Shown here: piece by piece, positions 18,059 through 26,325 of the stretch
Numbering within the stretch: position 1 is the first letter of the stretch
How the letters are laid out: each line of letters opens with the position of its first letter
NCBI RefSeq assembly: GCF_007827555.1
Contig: NZ_VISS01000029.1
Location: 1 to 54,743, forward strand
Reading direction: 5' to 3'
Length of the DNA: 54,743 bases
Source: Aeribacillus composti
Lineage (GTDB): Bacteria > Bacillota > Bacilli > Bacillales > Aeribacillaceae
Notes under the pieces: model-generated
Databases searched by the model: none
Told to the model about the DNA's origin: nothing
The model's input: only the letters and a program-made list of their open reading frames with translations
Translations under genes and position numbers: made by a program

Positions 18059-18508
18059 TTATGCGCTGAGCCATGGATTGATCTGAGCCTGTTCACCAAA
18101 CCCGTCTTCTTGAAGCAATTTTTTCACCTCTTCAGGTATGGGCACTGCAAATTTTTTTCCGTTTTCTTCTTTCACCCACCCCCTGAGCTCATATCCGTGC
18201 CCGGTTCTTGTATCTTCACGATATACTTCATGCTTCAGTTTTATTGTTTTCCGGTTCACTTCCACTACTTCTGTTTTAATAGTGATAATGTCGTCATAAT
18301 ATAACGGCTGCTCAAACGTACAGCGGACATCAAGCAGCGGAAGAATGATGCTGTATTCTTTGATGAGTTTAGCCGGAGCAAGGCCGATACTTCTAAAAAA
18401 TTGATGCCCTGCAATATCAAACCATTTAAAATAATTCGGATAGTATACAATGCCGGCTGCATCCGTATCTCCAAAGTTCACCCTGAGCTGAAATTCGTTT
18501 CTTTTCAA
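18059..18508 (-). CDS. 4HBT-type acyl-CoA thioesterase
   Basis: A 149-aa hotdog-fold thioesterase. The catalytic signature FGDTDAAGIVYYPNYFKWFD (residues about 11-30, Asp in DTDAAG) is that of the 4-hydroxybenzoyl-CoA thioesterase/YbgC group, not of PaaI proper. It starts with TTG and AAAGGAG lies 9 nt upstream. Within the operon it probably releases CoA from dead-end aryl-CoA intermediates, the proof-reading job PaaI does in classical phenylacetate operons. That role is inferred from position. Confidence 0.8.
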   Translation of the reverse strand: MKRNEFQLRVNFGDTDAAGIVYYPNYFKWFDIAGHQFFRSIGLAPAKLIKEYSIILPLLDVRCTFEQPLYYDDIITIKTEVVEVNRKTIKLKHEVYREDTRTGHGYELRGWVKEENGKKFAVPIPEEVKKLLQEDGFGEQAQINPWLSA

Positions 18509-18541
18509 ATGTACGTACTCCTTTCAATGCTATGTCTTAAA

Positions 18542-20125
18542 CTATTGAGCTGAATTCGATTTTAATAATTCCCGAAGTTTAAAACGCTGAATTTTTCCTG
18601 TTGCTGTTTTCGGAAGTTCGTCAATAAATTCTATAATTCGTGGGTATTTGTAGTGGGCCAGCTGCTGCTTCACGAAGTTTTTTAATTCATCTTCCATTTC
18701 TTTGGAGGGCGTTCTATCTTTTAAAACAACATATGCTTTTGGAATGACAAGATTATTTTCATTTTGCACGCTGACAACTGCAGCTTCCAGTACATTTTCA
18801 TGTTGAAGAAGGCAATTTTCGACTTCTACAGGCGATACCCAAATCCCGCCAACCTTCAGCATATCGTCGGAGCGCCCGCAATACCAAAAATATCCTTCTT
18901 CGTCTTTATAATATTTGTCACCTGTATGAAGCCATTCTCCGACAAATTTTTTCTTGTTTTGCTCATGAAGGTTCCAATATCCATGTGCGATGCTGTCTCC
19001 GCGAATCAACAAATCTCCCATTTCATTTGGAGGCAATTCCCTGCCCATTTCGTCGACAATTTTTGCTTCATAACCAGGAACGACTTTTCCAGAGCTTCCT
19101 GCCTTTACATCTCCAATCCGATTGGATAAAAATATGTGGAGAGCCTCTGTTGAACCAATTCCGTCTAAAATATCGACATTGTACATTTCTTTCCATTTGC
19201 GGTAAAATGCTTTCGGAAGCGCTTCTCCAGCTGATACACAAACTCTGAGCGAGCTCAAATCGAATTGTTTTCCCGTTCGCGACACATAATCAATCATCGC
19301 TCCATATAAAGTCGGAACCCCAAAGAAAATGGTCGGTTTGTACGTTTCAATCGCCTGAAACATTGCTTCCGGAGTTGCGCGTTCTTTCACTAATACAGTT
19401 GAAGCTCCTGCTCCTAAAGGAAAGTACATTCCTCCGCCAAGGCCATAGGCGAAAAACAGTTTAGATGCGGACAAGCATCGGTCTTCTTCACTTATATGCA
19501 ATATTTTTTTCGCATATGTGCTGAAAGCATATTCCATATCATGCTGCAAATGGATGACGCCCTTTGGATTACCGGTGCTTCCGGAGCTGAACAGCCAAAA
19601 GGCCTGATCGTCCTTGTTCGTCATGGCTGCATCAAGCTTTTTGCTTGCCCTATTCATCAGTTGGAGGAAATTTAAATGTGTGCCTGATTGTTCGCTTTCA
19701 CTGTCCGGAATGATAATGATATCCTTCAAAAAGCAAAACCGTTCTTTGTAAACTTCAATCTTTTCCCAAATATCTTCATGGATGATTAAGCCCTTTGCCC
19801 GGCTGTTGTTTAAAAAATATTCATAATCGGATGGCTTCATCATGGTGTTGACCGGAATGGGGACAGCACCAATTTTTATGGCGCCAAAAAATGAATAAAT
19901 AAATTCGGGTGTATCGTGGCAAACCATTAAAAGGCGGTCTTCCAATTTATAACCGAGCTCACGGAGCATGTTGCCTGTCTGATTGACTTTCTCCTGCAAT
20001 TCATTATAGTGTATGCGCTCATCGCGATAACAAATGGCTATTTTATCGCCCAAACCTTTCTCTACACTTTCATCAATGAACCGCACTGCCGCATTGTAAA
20101 GCAAACCTAATCCGCGGAGATCCAT
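18542..20125 (-). CDS. Benzoate-CoA ligase family protein
   Basis: A 527-aa acid-CoA ligase. The block AFWLFSSGSTGNPKGVIHL and the following HDMEYAF are typical of benzoate-CoA ligases (BadA/BclA), not of the shorter phenylacetate-CoA ligase PaaK (about 430 aa). Other ANL motifs: GIGSTEALHIF, HTGDKYY, YCGRSDDMLKVGG and TATGKIQR with the catalytic lysine. It should activate the entry substrate of the pathway, most likely a benzoate-like or phenylacetate-like acid, in the cytosol. A hairpin separates it from the hydratase gene upstream, perhaps setting a lower transcript level. Confidence 0.85.
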   Translation of the reverse strand: MDLRGLGLLYNAAVRFIDESVEKGLGDKIAICYRDERIHYNELQEKVNQTGNMLRELGYKLEDRLLMVCHDTPEFIYSFFGAIKIGAVPIPVNTMMKPSDYEYFLNNSRAKGLIIHEDIWEKIEVYKERFCFLKDIIIIPDSESEQSGTHLNFLQLMNRASKKLDAAMTNKDDQAFWLFSSGSTGNPKGVIHLQHDMEYAFSTYAKKILHISEEDRCLSASKLFFAYGLGGGMYFPLGAGASTVLVKERATPEAMFQAIETYKPTIFFGVPTLYGAMIDYVSRTGKQFDLSSLRVCVSAGEALPKAFYRKWKEMYNVDILDGIGSTEALHIFLSNRIGDVKAGSSGKVVPGYEAKIVDEMGRELPPNEMGDLLIRGDSIAHGYWNLHEQNKKKFVGEWLHTGDKYYKDEEGYFWYCGRSDDMLKVGGIWVSPVEVENCLLQHENVLEAAVVSVQNENNLVIPKAYVVLKDRTPSKEMEDELKNFVKQQLAHYKYPRIIEFIDELPKTATGKIQRFKLRELLKSNSAQ

Positions 20126-20173
20126 TTTTTCACCATCCTATATATCAATTTTTTGAATAGATGAAGCGGCATT

Positions 20174-20210
20174 GAAGCCGCCTGAAGAAGATATATATTC
20201 AGGAGGCTTC
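20174..20210 (-). terminator. Intercistronic hairpin (partial terminator or processing site)
   Basis: GAAGCCGCCTGAA (20174-20186) pairs with TTCAGGAGGCTTC (20198-20210) with one mismatch, between the hydratase and ligase genes on the minus strand. There is no T-run, so read-through is likely. Confidence 0.45.
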
Positions 20211-20233
20211 ACAATATATATGAAAAGCTAACG

Positions 20234-21008
20234 TTTATATCCCTTTCCAATTTGGTTTTCTCTTTTCTAAAAATGCACTTAATCCTTCTTTTGCATCCTC
20301 GGAGCGGAACAACAAGTTTTGCAGCTCTCCTTCGTAGCGGATGGCTACGTTCAATGGCATTTCCTTTCCGTTCATGATCGACAGCTTGATGTTGGAAACC
20401 GCATAGCTTGCGCTTTCAGCTATCTTTCTCGCATACTCGAGCGTCCGCTCTCTCGTTTCCGCCTGCGGGAACACTTTGTTGACGAGACCAATGTCCAGCG
20501 CTTCCTGCGGTGTCAGCGTTTCCCCTGTAATATTCATATCCAGCGCTCTCGAATACCCGATCAACCGCGCGAGCCGCTGCGTTCCTCCCGTTCCAGCCAG
20601 CACCCCAAGCGATACTTCCGGCAAGCCGATTTTTCCTGCTTCATCTCCCATAAAACGCAGATCGCAGCCTAGCGCCATTTCCAATCCTCCGCCGACTGTA
20701 TGCCCTTCCAAACAGGCGATATATACTTGCGGCGAACGGGCGATTTTATCCAGCGTTTCATTACAGAACAGGCAAAACTGTGTTTTATAGCGCGGATCCG
20801 CTGCTTTTAAGAAATTGATATCCGCTCCTGCCGAGAAAAATTTCGGCACATCGCTCATCAGCACGACCACTTTTATGTTTGGATCGAAGCGAAGCTCATC
20901 GATCGCTGCGTTGAATTCTTGATAAAACTCCAGCCCATAGGCATTCGTTTTATTGATGTGAAGATGGATTTCCGCCACTCCGCTGTTTTTGACCACCGTT
21001 AAATTTTT
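20234..21008 (-). repeat. Direct repeat, copy A (775 bp)
   Basis: Nearly identical to 26326-27100 (offset 6092 bp, same orientation); nine differences counted by eye. It covers all but the N-terminal codons of the hydratase gene and stops abruptly at both edges. Confidence 0.95.
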
Positions 21009-21035
21009 GTTAGCAGTTGTTTCAACTGTCATCAT
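20235..21035 (-). CDS. Enoyl-CoA hydratase/isomerase (duplicated copy A)
   Basis: A 266-aa crotonase-fold protein. Oxyanion-hole region FFSAGADI and the two acidic catalytic positions in GGGLEMALGCD and LPEVSLG are present, so it should be an active hydratase. In a Paa-type pathway it would act as PaaF/PaaG (hydration or isomerisation of ring-epoxide or dehydroadipyl-CoA intermediates). The start at 21035 follows GGAAGGAG by 4-7 nt. Only the first about 14 residues differ from copy B at 26327. The gene is visibly more GC-rich than its neighbours. Confidence 0.88.
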   Translation of the reverse strand: MMTVETTANKNLTVVKNSGVAEIHLHINKTNAYGLEFYQEFNAAIDELRFDPNIKVVVLMSDVPKFFSAGADINFLKAADPRYKTQFCLFCNETLDKIARSPQVYIACLEGHTVGGGLEMALGCDLRFMGDEAGKIGLPEVSLGVLAGTGGTQRLARLIGYSRALDMNITGETLTPQEALDIGLVNKVFPQAETRERTLEYARKIAESASYAVSNIKLSIMNGKEMPLNVAIRYEGELQNLLFRSEDAKEGLSAFLEKRKPNWKGI

Positions 21036-21052
21036 TATTCTCCTTCCATTGT

Positions 21053-21847
21053 TCATTTATCATTTGAAAAATCAGGTTTGCGTTTTTCTTGAAAAGCCGC
21101 CAATCCTTCTAAACGATCCGGATGATAAATCGTTTTTTGATAACAATCCCATTCCGCTATCAGACCTTTTTCCATTAGTTCTCGAGCAAAACTGTCGACA
21201 GCCTGCTTCGCTAAACGGACAGAATGAATTGAATTTTCCGAGATTTTTTCCGCTATGTTAAGCGCTTTCAATTCTGCCTCGCCAGCTTCACAAATATATT
21301 CGACAAGTCCTATTTCATACGCTTTTTCGCCATTTATTTTTTCAGCTGTAAAAATAAGCTGCTTGGCCCTGCCGATTCCTACTAATTGCGCCAGTCGTTG
21401 AGTGCCGCCGGCTCCCGGGATTATTCCCCAAGAAACTTCCGTCAACCCGATGAGCGCCCCTTTTTCCATGACACGAATGTCACAGGCAAGAGCAAGTTCA
21501 CATCCCCCTCCAAGAGCCAATCCTTTTACAGCCGCAATCGTCGGCATTGGCAAAGATGAGATATTTGTAAATGTTTTCCTGAGCAATGCGACATATTCTT
21601 CCACTTCTCGTTCGCTCATGGACTGCCTTTCTTTTAAATCCGCCCCTGCACAAAACGCTTTGCTTTCACCTCCCGTAAAAATAACTGCGCTTACATTCGA
21701 ATGATCTTTTATCGTGTTTATCGCATAAGAAAGATCTTTTACTAAAAATTTGCTTAATGCGTTGGCACGTTTTGCGTTATTTAATTGAATGATAGCCACT
21801 TTGTTTTGAATTTCTAAAAGAACGCCTGATTCTGACATGAGCATCAC
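21053..21847 (-). CDS. Enoyl-CoA hydratase/isomerase family protein
   Basis: A crotonase-family protein of about 260 aa, distinct from the duplicated hydratase. Motifs: FCAGADLKER, LALGGGCELALACD and LTEVSWGIIPGAGGTQRL, with both catalytic Glu positions retained. Within the paa operon it probably supplies the second of the two crotonase steps (PaaF or PaaG). It begins 5 bp or less after the paaC stop. The exact start is uncertain: GTG 21847, ATG 21844 or ATG 21838 are all in frame and the ribosome binding site is weak, suggesting translational coupling. Confidence 0.85.
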   Translation of the reverse strand: MMLMSESGVLLEIQNKVAIIQLNNAKRANALSKFLVKDLSYAINTIKDHSNVSAVIFTGGESKAFCAGADLKERQSMSEREVEEYVALLRKTFTNISSLPMPTIAAVKGLALGGGCELALACDIRVMEKGALIGLTEVSWGIIPGAGGTQRLAQLVGIGRAKQLIFTAEKINGEKAYEIGLVEYICEAGEAELKALNIAEKISENSIHSVRLAKQAVDSFARELMEKGLIAEWDCYQKTIYHPDRLEGLAAFQEKRKPDFSNDK

Positions 21848-22492
21848 TCACTTTGCTTGAACAAGCTGTTCCGCATTTAATTGCTGCAGCCGTTTTTCAA
21901 ATTTTTCCGGGAACGAAGGAGTTTCCGGGAAATAACCTTCCTTTTTCAATTCTTCACTTTTTTCAACTTTTGCAAGCCAAGCCTTTGCTTCCTCTGCAGC
22001 CTCCCTTAATGCTTCTTGAAATCTGTAGGGGACAGCTCCTTGATCAAGAAGAAGTTGTTTTGCCCAATTTTCTGCATAGATGATATGATCGTGTTGTTCG
22101 CGGACAAGCTTTTGAATCCGTGAAGCAACCTTGGAATGACTTGTTTTTAACACCGTTTGAAAGACGATATCGATTGCGGCATTGATTGCATATAGCGAAG
22201 CAATGAGAGAAATCCAGTTTTGAACGTTTACAGCTGTTTGAAAAGCTTTTCCTGTTTGTGCTTGAATGTCAGGCTTCTTGCCTTTTACCCCTTTTAAATC
22301 AAAACACCAATTGTACAAAAGTCTTGCATGCCCCAGTTCTCCTTGAGCCATAGCTATAGCAGACAAGGTCGCTTCCAAATTCGGACCGCTTACACCAACT
22401 TCCACTAAACGGTCGCCAAGCACATATTTGTTATCCGCTATTGTCTCCAGCAATTCAATCAAAGAATGCGTTCCTTGTTCCATTACGCTCAC
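21848..22492 (-). CDS. paaC: Phenylacetyl-CoA epoxidase subunit PaaC-like
   Basis: A 214-aa helical ferritin-like structural subunit of the Paa-type multicomponent monooxygenase. The N-terminal LADNKYVLGDRL equivalent (IADNKYVLGDRLVEVG) and AQGELGHARLLYNW are typical PaaC blocks. E. coli PaaC is about 248 aa, so this one is slightly short. PaaC pairs with PaaA and lacks the complete di-iron site. The start overlaps the paaB end by 4 bp, which indicates translational coupling in the paaA-D-B-C order. Confidence 0.85.
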   Translation of the reverse strand: MSVMEQGTHSLIELLETIADNKYVLGDRLVEVGVSGPNLEATLSAIAMAQGELGHARLLYNWCFDLKGVKGKKPDIQAQTGKAFQTAVNVQNWISLIASLYAINAAIDIVFQTVLKTSHSKVASRIQKLVREQHDHIIYAENWAKQLLLDQGAVPYRFQEALREAAEEAKAWLAKVEKSEELKKEGYFPETPSFPEKFEKRLQQLNAEQLVQAK

Positions 22493-22719
22493 AATGCTTC
22501 AGCTCCTTTCTCTGAAAATAGCCAATCAGGTTTTTTCACCCAATTCAGCTTGTTTCGTTCCACGACAACCATTTCGGTCCAATCCTCTTCGTCGTACGTA
22601 AACGTTGCATACACTTTTGCCAGCTCGCTGTTTTCTGCTTCTACCGTGCCTATATGCATTAAGTTGTCTCCCCGATTAATGCGGGCAAAAATATCATAGG
22701 TTATTTTTTCTGCGATCAT
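22489..22719 (-). CDS. paaB: Phenylacetyl-CoA epoxidase subunit PaaB-like
   Basis: A 76-aa protein with the PaaB core: YDIFARINRGDNLMHIGTVE, then YATFTYDEEDW. PaaB bridges PaaA-PaaC heterodimers in the epoxidase complex. E. coli PaaB is 95 aa; this is a compact version. The start at 22719 overlaps the paaD stop in an ATGA arrangement with GGGGTG upstream; the longer TTG-initiated reading from 22737 is less likely. Confidence 0.8.
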   Translation of the reverse strand: MIAEKITYDIFARINRGDNLMHIGTVEAENSELAKVYATFTYDEEDWTEMVVVERNKLNWVKKPDWLFSEKGAEAL

Positions 22720-23045
22720 TTTGCACTTACACCCCAATACTTTAATTTTTCCCTTCCCTCTGGGCTAAGACGGTCGACCGTCCATGGAGGATCCCATACG
22801 ACATTTATGTGTACTTCCTTTACTTCTTCTTCTGCAAGAAGCCGATTTTTTATATCGCTTTCAATCCAATCCATGCAGGCGCAGGAAACGGCTGTGTATG
22901 TCATCGTCACATGCACTTCCCCGTCATTCATTTGAATGTCGTAAATGAGCCCCATATCGACAACGCTTATTGGGAATTCAGGATCCATCACCTCTTTCAG
23001 CGCCTCCCAATATTTTTTCGTATCCACAGCTTGTTTTTGCATCAT
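22716..23045 (-). CDS. paaD: PaaD-like MIP18/DUF59 protein lacking the zinc ribbon
   Basis: A 109-aa protein with the DUF59 fold: VMDPEFPISVVDMGLIYDI and the conserved Cys pair region SCACMDWIE, then VVWDPPWTVDRLSPEGREKL, all typical of PaaD. PaaD is thought to help iron or Fe-S maturation of the epoxidase. E. coli PaaD is about 165 aa because it carries a C-terminal zinc ribbon; that part is missing here but an isolated PaaD-type ribbon is encoded at 31604-31768. Start overlaps the paaA stop; ATG 23042 is an alternative. Confidence 0.85.
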   Translation of the reverse strand: MMQKQAVDTKKYWEALKEVMDPEFPISVVDMGLIYDIQMNDGEVHVTMTYTAVSCACMDWIESDIKNRLLAEEEVKEVHINVVWDPPWTVDRLSPEGREKLKYWGVSAK

Positions 23046-23977
23046 ACCACCTCTTTTCTCAGCTGTTCTAATTCTTTTGCCCCTTTTTGAATTCTTCCTA
23101 CAAACCTTTCATTTTGCGGCCCTCTTTGTTTAAATCGTTTAATGACGTTTTCCCATGTGTCCGGCTGGTCGAACAGCCATTTTTTATTGACTGGATCAAA
23201 TTTACAAGGGAATGGGACATCGAGCACATATTTTCCTTGTTCTTCATCATAATGAGCTGGAACTTTTACTCCAATTGATTCACAGAATGGAACTGCTGTC
23301 GACAGCCATTTTTGACGGAGCTCATCGTTTGTTCTTCCTTTTAAGCGGTATTCAAGCTGTGCGGATCTGGATTTTAAACGGTCTTCTACACCAAAAAATT
23401 CAAGCGCCATTAAAAACATCCAATCAACCGCTTTTTGAACTTCCTCTTGCAATTTCGGATCATTCATGGCTGTTCTCATAATGATTTCACCATTTCTAAG
23501 ATGGAACAATTCTTCTTTATCAACTTTCACTAATGCGCGTTTCCATGGCCCGTAAGATGTATGCTCAAACGCATCCCCAAGCAGTGTGTAGCCGGCGCGG
23601 TCAAAGAACGCATTAAACACTCCAAGCTCAATCCAATTTGACAGTTCAAAGTCAAAGGCATAAGGGTTTTTCCATTTATTTGGGGCTCGATTGTACAATA
23701 ATTCGTCTGTATCTTCGCCCAAATCTTTCAGTAGCCTGAAAGCAATATGTGCATGACCGATTTCATCCTGCATAATGGCGAGTGCTGTAATTTTGTTATT
23801 TAAAGTGGGCGCTTGATCATAAACAGTAAGGAGCGGCGGCACACTTAACAATTCTGTATCTCCGACAATAATCAACGTCTGTTTTAATGCCTTTAAATAT
23901 TCCTCATTCATGTCACCGACGCCTTCAACAATAAAACCGTTTTGAATTTTTTCTTTTAAAAGGGCTGCCTGATCCAT
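23042..23977 (-). CDS. paaA: Phenylacetyl-CoA epoxidase catalytic subunit PaaA-like
   Basis: A 311-aa ferritin-like di-iron protein, the catalytic subunit of a Paa-type ring 1,2-epoxidase. Iron-ligand motifs are intact: the N-terminal Glu in VGDTELLS, QDEIGHAH, the Glu in SNWIELGVF and KEELFHLRNGE. The segments YGPWKRALVKV and GRTNDELRQKW match PaaA. The start at 23977 has AGAGGTG 6 nt upstream. It heads operon C behind a likely PaaX operator. The reductase PaaE is not encoded in the window, so an electron donor must come from elsewhere. The aryl-CoA substrate is not certain. Confidence 0.88.
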   Translation of the reverse strand: MDQAALLKEKIQNGFIVEGVGDMNEEYLKALKQTLIIVGDTELLSVPPLLTVYDQAPTLNNKITALAIMQDEIGHAHIAFRLLKDLGEDTDELLYNRAPNKWKNPYAFDFELSNWIELGVFNAFFDRAGYTLLGDAFEHTSYGPWKRALVKVDKEELFHLRNGEIIMRTAMNDPKLQEEVQKAVDWMFLMALEFFGVEDRLKSRSAQLEYRLKGRTNDELRQKWLSTAVPFCESIGVKVPAHYDEEQGKYVLDVPFPCKFDPVNKKWLFDQPDTWENVIKRFKQRGPQNERFVGRIQKGAKELEQLRKEVV

Positions 23978-23998
23978 TTTTTTCACCTCTTTTATATT

Positions 23999-24017
23999 AC
24001 GTTTTTATTTATTTCGT
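23999..24017. promoter_or_regulatory. Putative PaaX operator, site 2 (paaA promoter)
   Basis: ACGTTTTTATTTATTTCGT lies 22 bp upstream of paaA. It shares ACGT-N11-TCGT and flanking TATTACGT with sites at 31792 and partly 27149, each in front of a minus-strand gene of the locus. PaaX assignment is by context. Confidence 0.55.
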
Positions 24018-24147
24018 CTGTTTAACATAATATTATTTTACAACCGCCTCTTTTGTCAAGAAAAAATAGAAAAATCAAATTTTTTTGTTAATTTAAAAAA
24101 TAAAATGTTTTTCTCCTTTCTTTCGTTCTTGCCGTTTTTACGACCGC

Positions 24148-24177
24148 AAAAAAAGCGCATAGCTTTTTGCTATGCAC
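24148..24177 (-). terminator. Terminator of the paaX-metallohydrolase operon
   Basis: GCATAGC (24157-24163) and GCTATGC (24169-24175) around a 5-nt loop; on the minus strand GC and then seven T follow. Confidence 0.8.
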
Positions 24178-24187
24178 TTATCCATTA

Positions 24188-25162
24188 TTATTTATTTTGT
24201 TTATAAAAGACAATATCGTTACGATTCTCTTTTTTAATTTGCCCTGTGAAAACTAAATACTCCAAGTGCGACAAAGTTTCTGCGATCGCAAACCGCCATT
24301 GATGCGAATTCAAGCTTTTGTGCTGGAATAAATCTTGGGCAATGTCATAGGCGGTACGGCCATCCTTCGCAAGTCGAAATATTTGATCCAAGCGCTTTTG
24401 ATGATGCTGGATGATTTCTGATATTCTGTCGTCAACTCGTTCGATCAATGCCCCATGGGCAGGAAGCGCCAGGTCTACCTTCAATTGCTGTATTTTTTCA
24501 AGCGAAGATATGTAGTTTCCAAGCGGATTTTTGCTTGAACCGGGCCATATGCTAATGTTCGGAGTAATTTTATCCAAAATATGATCGGCTGCAAGCAGCA
24601 GTCTTTCTTCTCTTTGATAAAAGCAAATGTGTCCATCGCTGTGACCAGGTGTCGGTATAACTTCCCATTTTCTTTCGCCTAGAATGACCTCGTCATCCTC
24701 TAGAATCGTCAATTCCGGAAACGTTACATGCTTTGCCAAACTTCTCATACTTTCTTCAATTTCATCCGCAAGATCTTCCGGTGTACCGTTTTTTCTGCAC
24801 ATTTCACCAATTTGCTCCGCCTGGCTGCTGTTTTTTCCCCAAACACGCTGCGCCATGGCAAAATCTTCTTTGCTTATATAAGCTTTTGCTCCTGTTCTTT
24901 CCTGCATCCACCCTGCCAATCCGAAGTGATCAGGATGAAAATGAGTGAAATAAATCGAATGAATCTGTTCATAACGAACATTCATTTGTTTCAATACTTG
25001 CTCCCAAGCTTCAATCGCTTCGGTATTATGAAATCCTGCATCAACAAGGCTCCATCCGTCTGCACCGCGCACCATATAACAATAGATGTATTTCATCGGA
25101 AAAGGGATTGGAACCGGAATGCGATATATATTTTTCCCGATTTGTTCAATATTGACCACCAT
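24188..25162 (-). CDS. MBL-fold metallo-hydrolase
   Basis: A 324-aa metallo-beta-lactamase-fold hydrolase. The THFHPDHFGLAG motif (HxHxDH), the later PGHSDGHICFY His and the AADHIL Asp make a complete dinuclear metal site. A C-terminal helical winged-helix-like extension of about 80 residues is typical of the LACTB2-type or glyoxalase-II-like hydrolases that act on thioesters or lactones. ATG 25162 with AGGTG upstream is the likely start, 22 bp after the paaX stop; the longer reading frame overlaps paaX. Its place beside paaX suggests a thioester or ring-opened intermediate as substrate, which is inferred. Confidence 0.82.
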   Translation of the reverse strand: MVVNIEQIGKNIYRIPVPIPFPMKYIYCYMVRGADGWSLVDAGFHNTEAIEAWEQVLKQMNVRYEQIHSIYFTHFHPDHFGLAGWMQERTGAKAYISKEDFAMAQRVWGKNSSQAEQIGEMCRKNGTPEDLADEIEESMRSLAKHVTFPELTILEDDEVILGERKWEVIPTPGHSDGHICFYQREERLLLAADHILDKITPNISIWPGSSKNPLGNYISSLEKIQQLKVDLALPAHGALIERVDDRISEIIQHHQKRLDQIFRLAKDGRTAYDIAQDLFQHKSLNSHQWRFAIAETLSHLEYLVFTGQIKKENRNDIVFYKQNK

Positions 25163-25184
25163 TATGCACCTACTTGCTTTTATT

Positions 25185-26060
25185 TTAAACAATGTCCATA
25201 AAAGGGTTGATCGCTCTGTCCCGATTCGCTTCCAATTCACAATCGGGAGCTTTTTCAAATAAAGTTTCAAAATATCGAATAGCAGGTACAGACAAAAGCT
25301 GATGTACATTGAAAAACAGCTCTCTAGCTTTTAAGCCGCTCCAGTCAGCAGGCAGCAGGTCGTTCGGAAACCCCGGGTCGATAAAGAAAAAGCTGCGATA
25401 TTCATGAACAAGCTTCGTTCTCTCAATAAAACATTCTTGATCTGATAATTCATTATTCCAAATGCGTTCCTTAAAATCATCATACTTTTGCCGGTATTGA
25501 TCAATGAATGATTCATACTCTTTGGCAATTTCGTCAAAATTCCATCCTCTATGAATCAACTCATGATTATCATGGGATACTACTGAACTGGAAGTAAATA
25601 AAATCACATACGGCTCGAGATGGTAATCTTTTATAAACTCCATCACCCGATCTTCAATAGGGTTTGGACTTGCCCACGTACCGTGCGAAATCAAGCCGAA
25701 TCCCATGAGGCTCAGCTCTTTTCGAATTTGATTGCGAAGCTCCCTTTTTTCTTCCGGGACCGAATAGGTCAAAATTCTCCAATTCCCATCCCATTTGTAA
25801 TTTCTCATTGAATAAACGCGGGCAAACCCGTCCATCATCGTTCTCTTCCCTTTATTTGTAAGAGAATAATAGCTTTTATTGCCAATTTTGCGAACTTTAA
25901 AAAAGCCTTGCTGAACCATTCTTAACGTGGCTCCCCGTATCGAAGATTCAGAAATGCCGAAATGGGACATCATTTGAATTAAGCTGCCAATCCAAACTTC
26001 TGTGCTGTAATGCTGAATGTACTCACCGAATAGTGTAAACATTAATGATCTTGGCTTCAT
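25185..26060 (-). CDS. paaX: PaaX family transcriptional repressor
   Basis: A 291-aa regulator of the PaaX family. It has the N-terminal winged helix (FGEYIQHYSTEVWIGSLIQMM, then RGATLRMVQQGFF), the central PaaX domain (WRILTYSVPEEKRELRNQIR, LSLMGFG ... GTWASP) and the C-terminal helical domain. PaaX repressors sense phenylacetyl-CoA (or a related aryl-CoA) and block paa promoters. It is probably cotranscribed with the metallo-hydrolase. Three 19-bp ACGT-N11-TCGT sites in the locus are good candidates for its operators. Confidence 0.92.
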   Translation of the reverse strand: MKPRSLMFTLFGEYIQHYSTEVWIGSLIQMMSHFGISESSIRGATLRMVQQGFFKVRKIGNKSYYSLTNKGKRTMMDGFARVYSMRNYKWDGNWRILTYSVPEEKRELRNQIRKELSLMGFGLISHGTWASPNPIEDRVMEFIKDYHLEPYVILFTSSSVVSHDNHELIHRGWNFDEIAKEYESFIDQYRQKYDDFKERIWNNELSDQECFIERTKLVHEYRSFFFIDPGFPNDLLPADWSGLKARELFFNVHQLLSVPAIRYFETLFEKAPDCELEANRDRAINPFMDIV

Positions 26061-26212
26061 TTTCTTACACCCGTCTTTTTCCTGAATTTTGCTTTTATTT
26101 TTATTATGCTGGATGGAATTCCATTTTTACAAGTTTTTTCTTCAAGATAGGGAGCCTTTTAATCTATTTTTTTATAAGTCTGAAGCTGTTTAAATCGACT
26201 CTGCCGATCAGA

Positions 26213-26243
26213 AAAAAAACTGCCTCCTCCTTGAGGAAGGCAT
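26213..26243 (-). terminator. Terminator at the end of operon A
   Basis: A GC-rich stem formed by TGCCTCCTC and GAGGAAGGCA (26221-26242) with one bulge is followed on the minus strand by GTTTTTTTT. It separates the hydratase copy B from paaX. Confidence 0.7.
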
Positions 26244-26325
26244 ATGACTTGTCTTTAAATTTCCGCATTATTTTCTGGATGAAAAAATACCGGCCGTTTA
26301 TGGCCGATATGCTTCGTCCTTCTTT

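Noticed and set aside
18542-20125. PaaK phenylacetate-CoA ligase
   Set aside because: Length (527 aa) and the SSGSTGNPKGVIHLQHD block belong to the benzoate-CoA ligase group; PaaK is shorter with a different P-loop.
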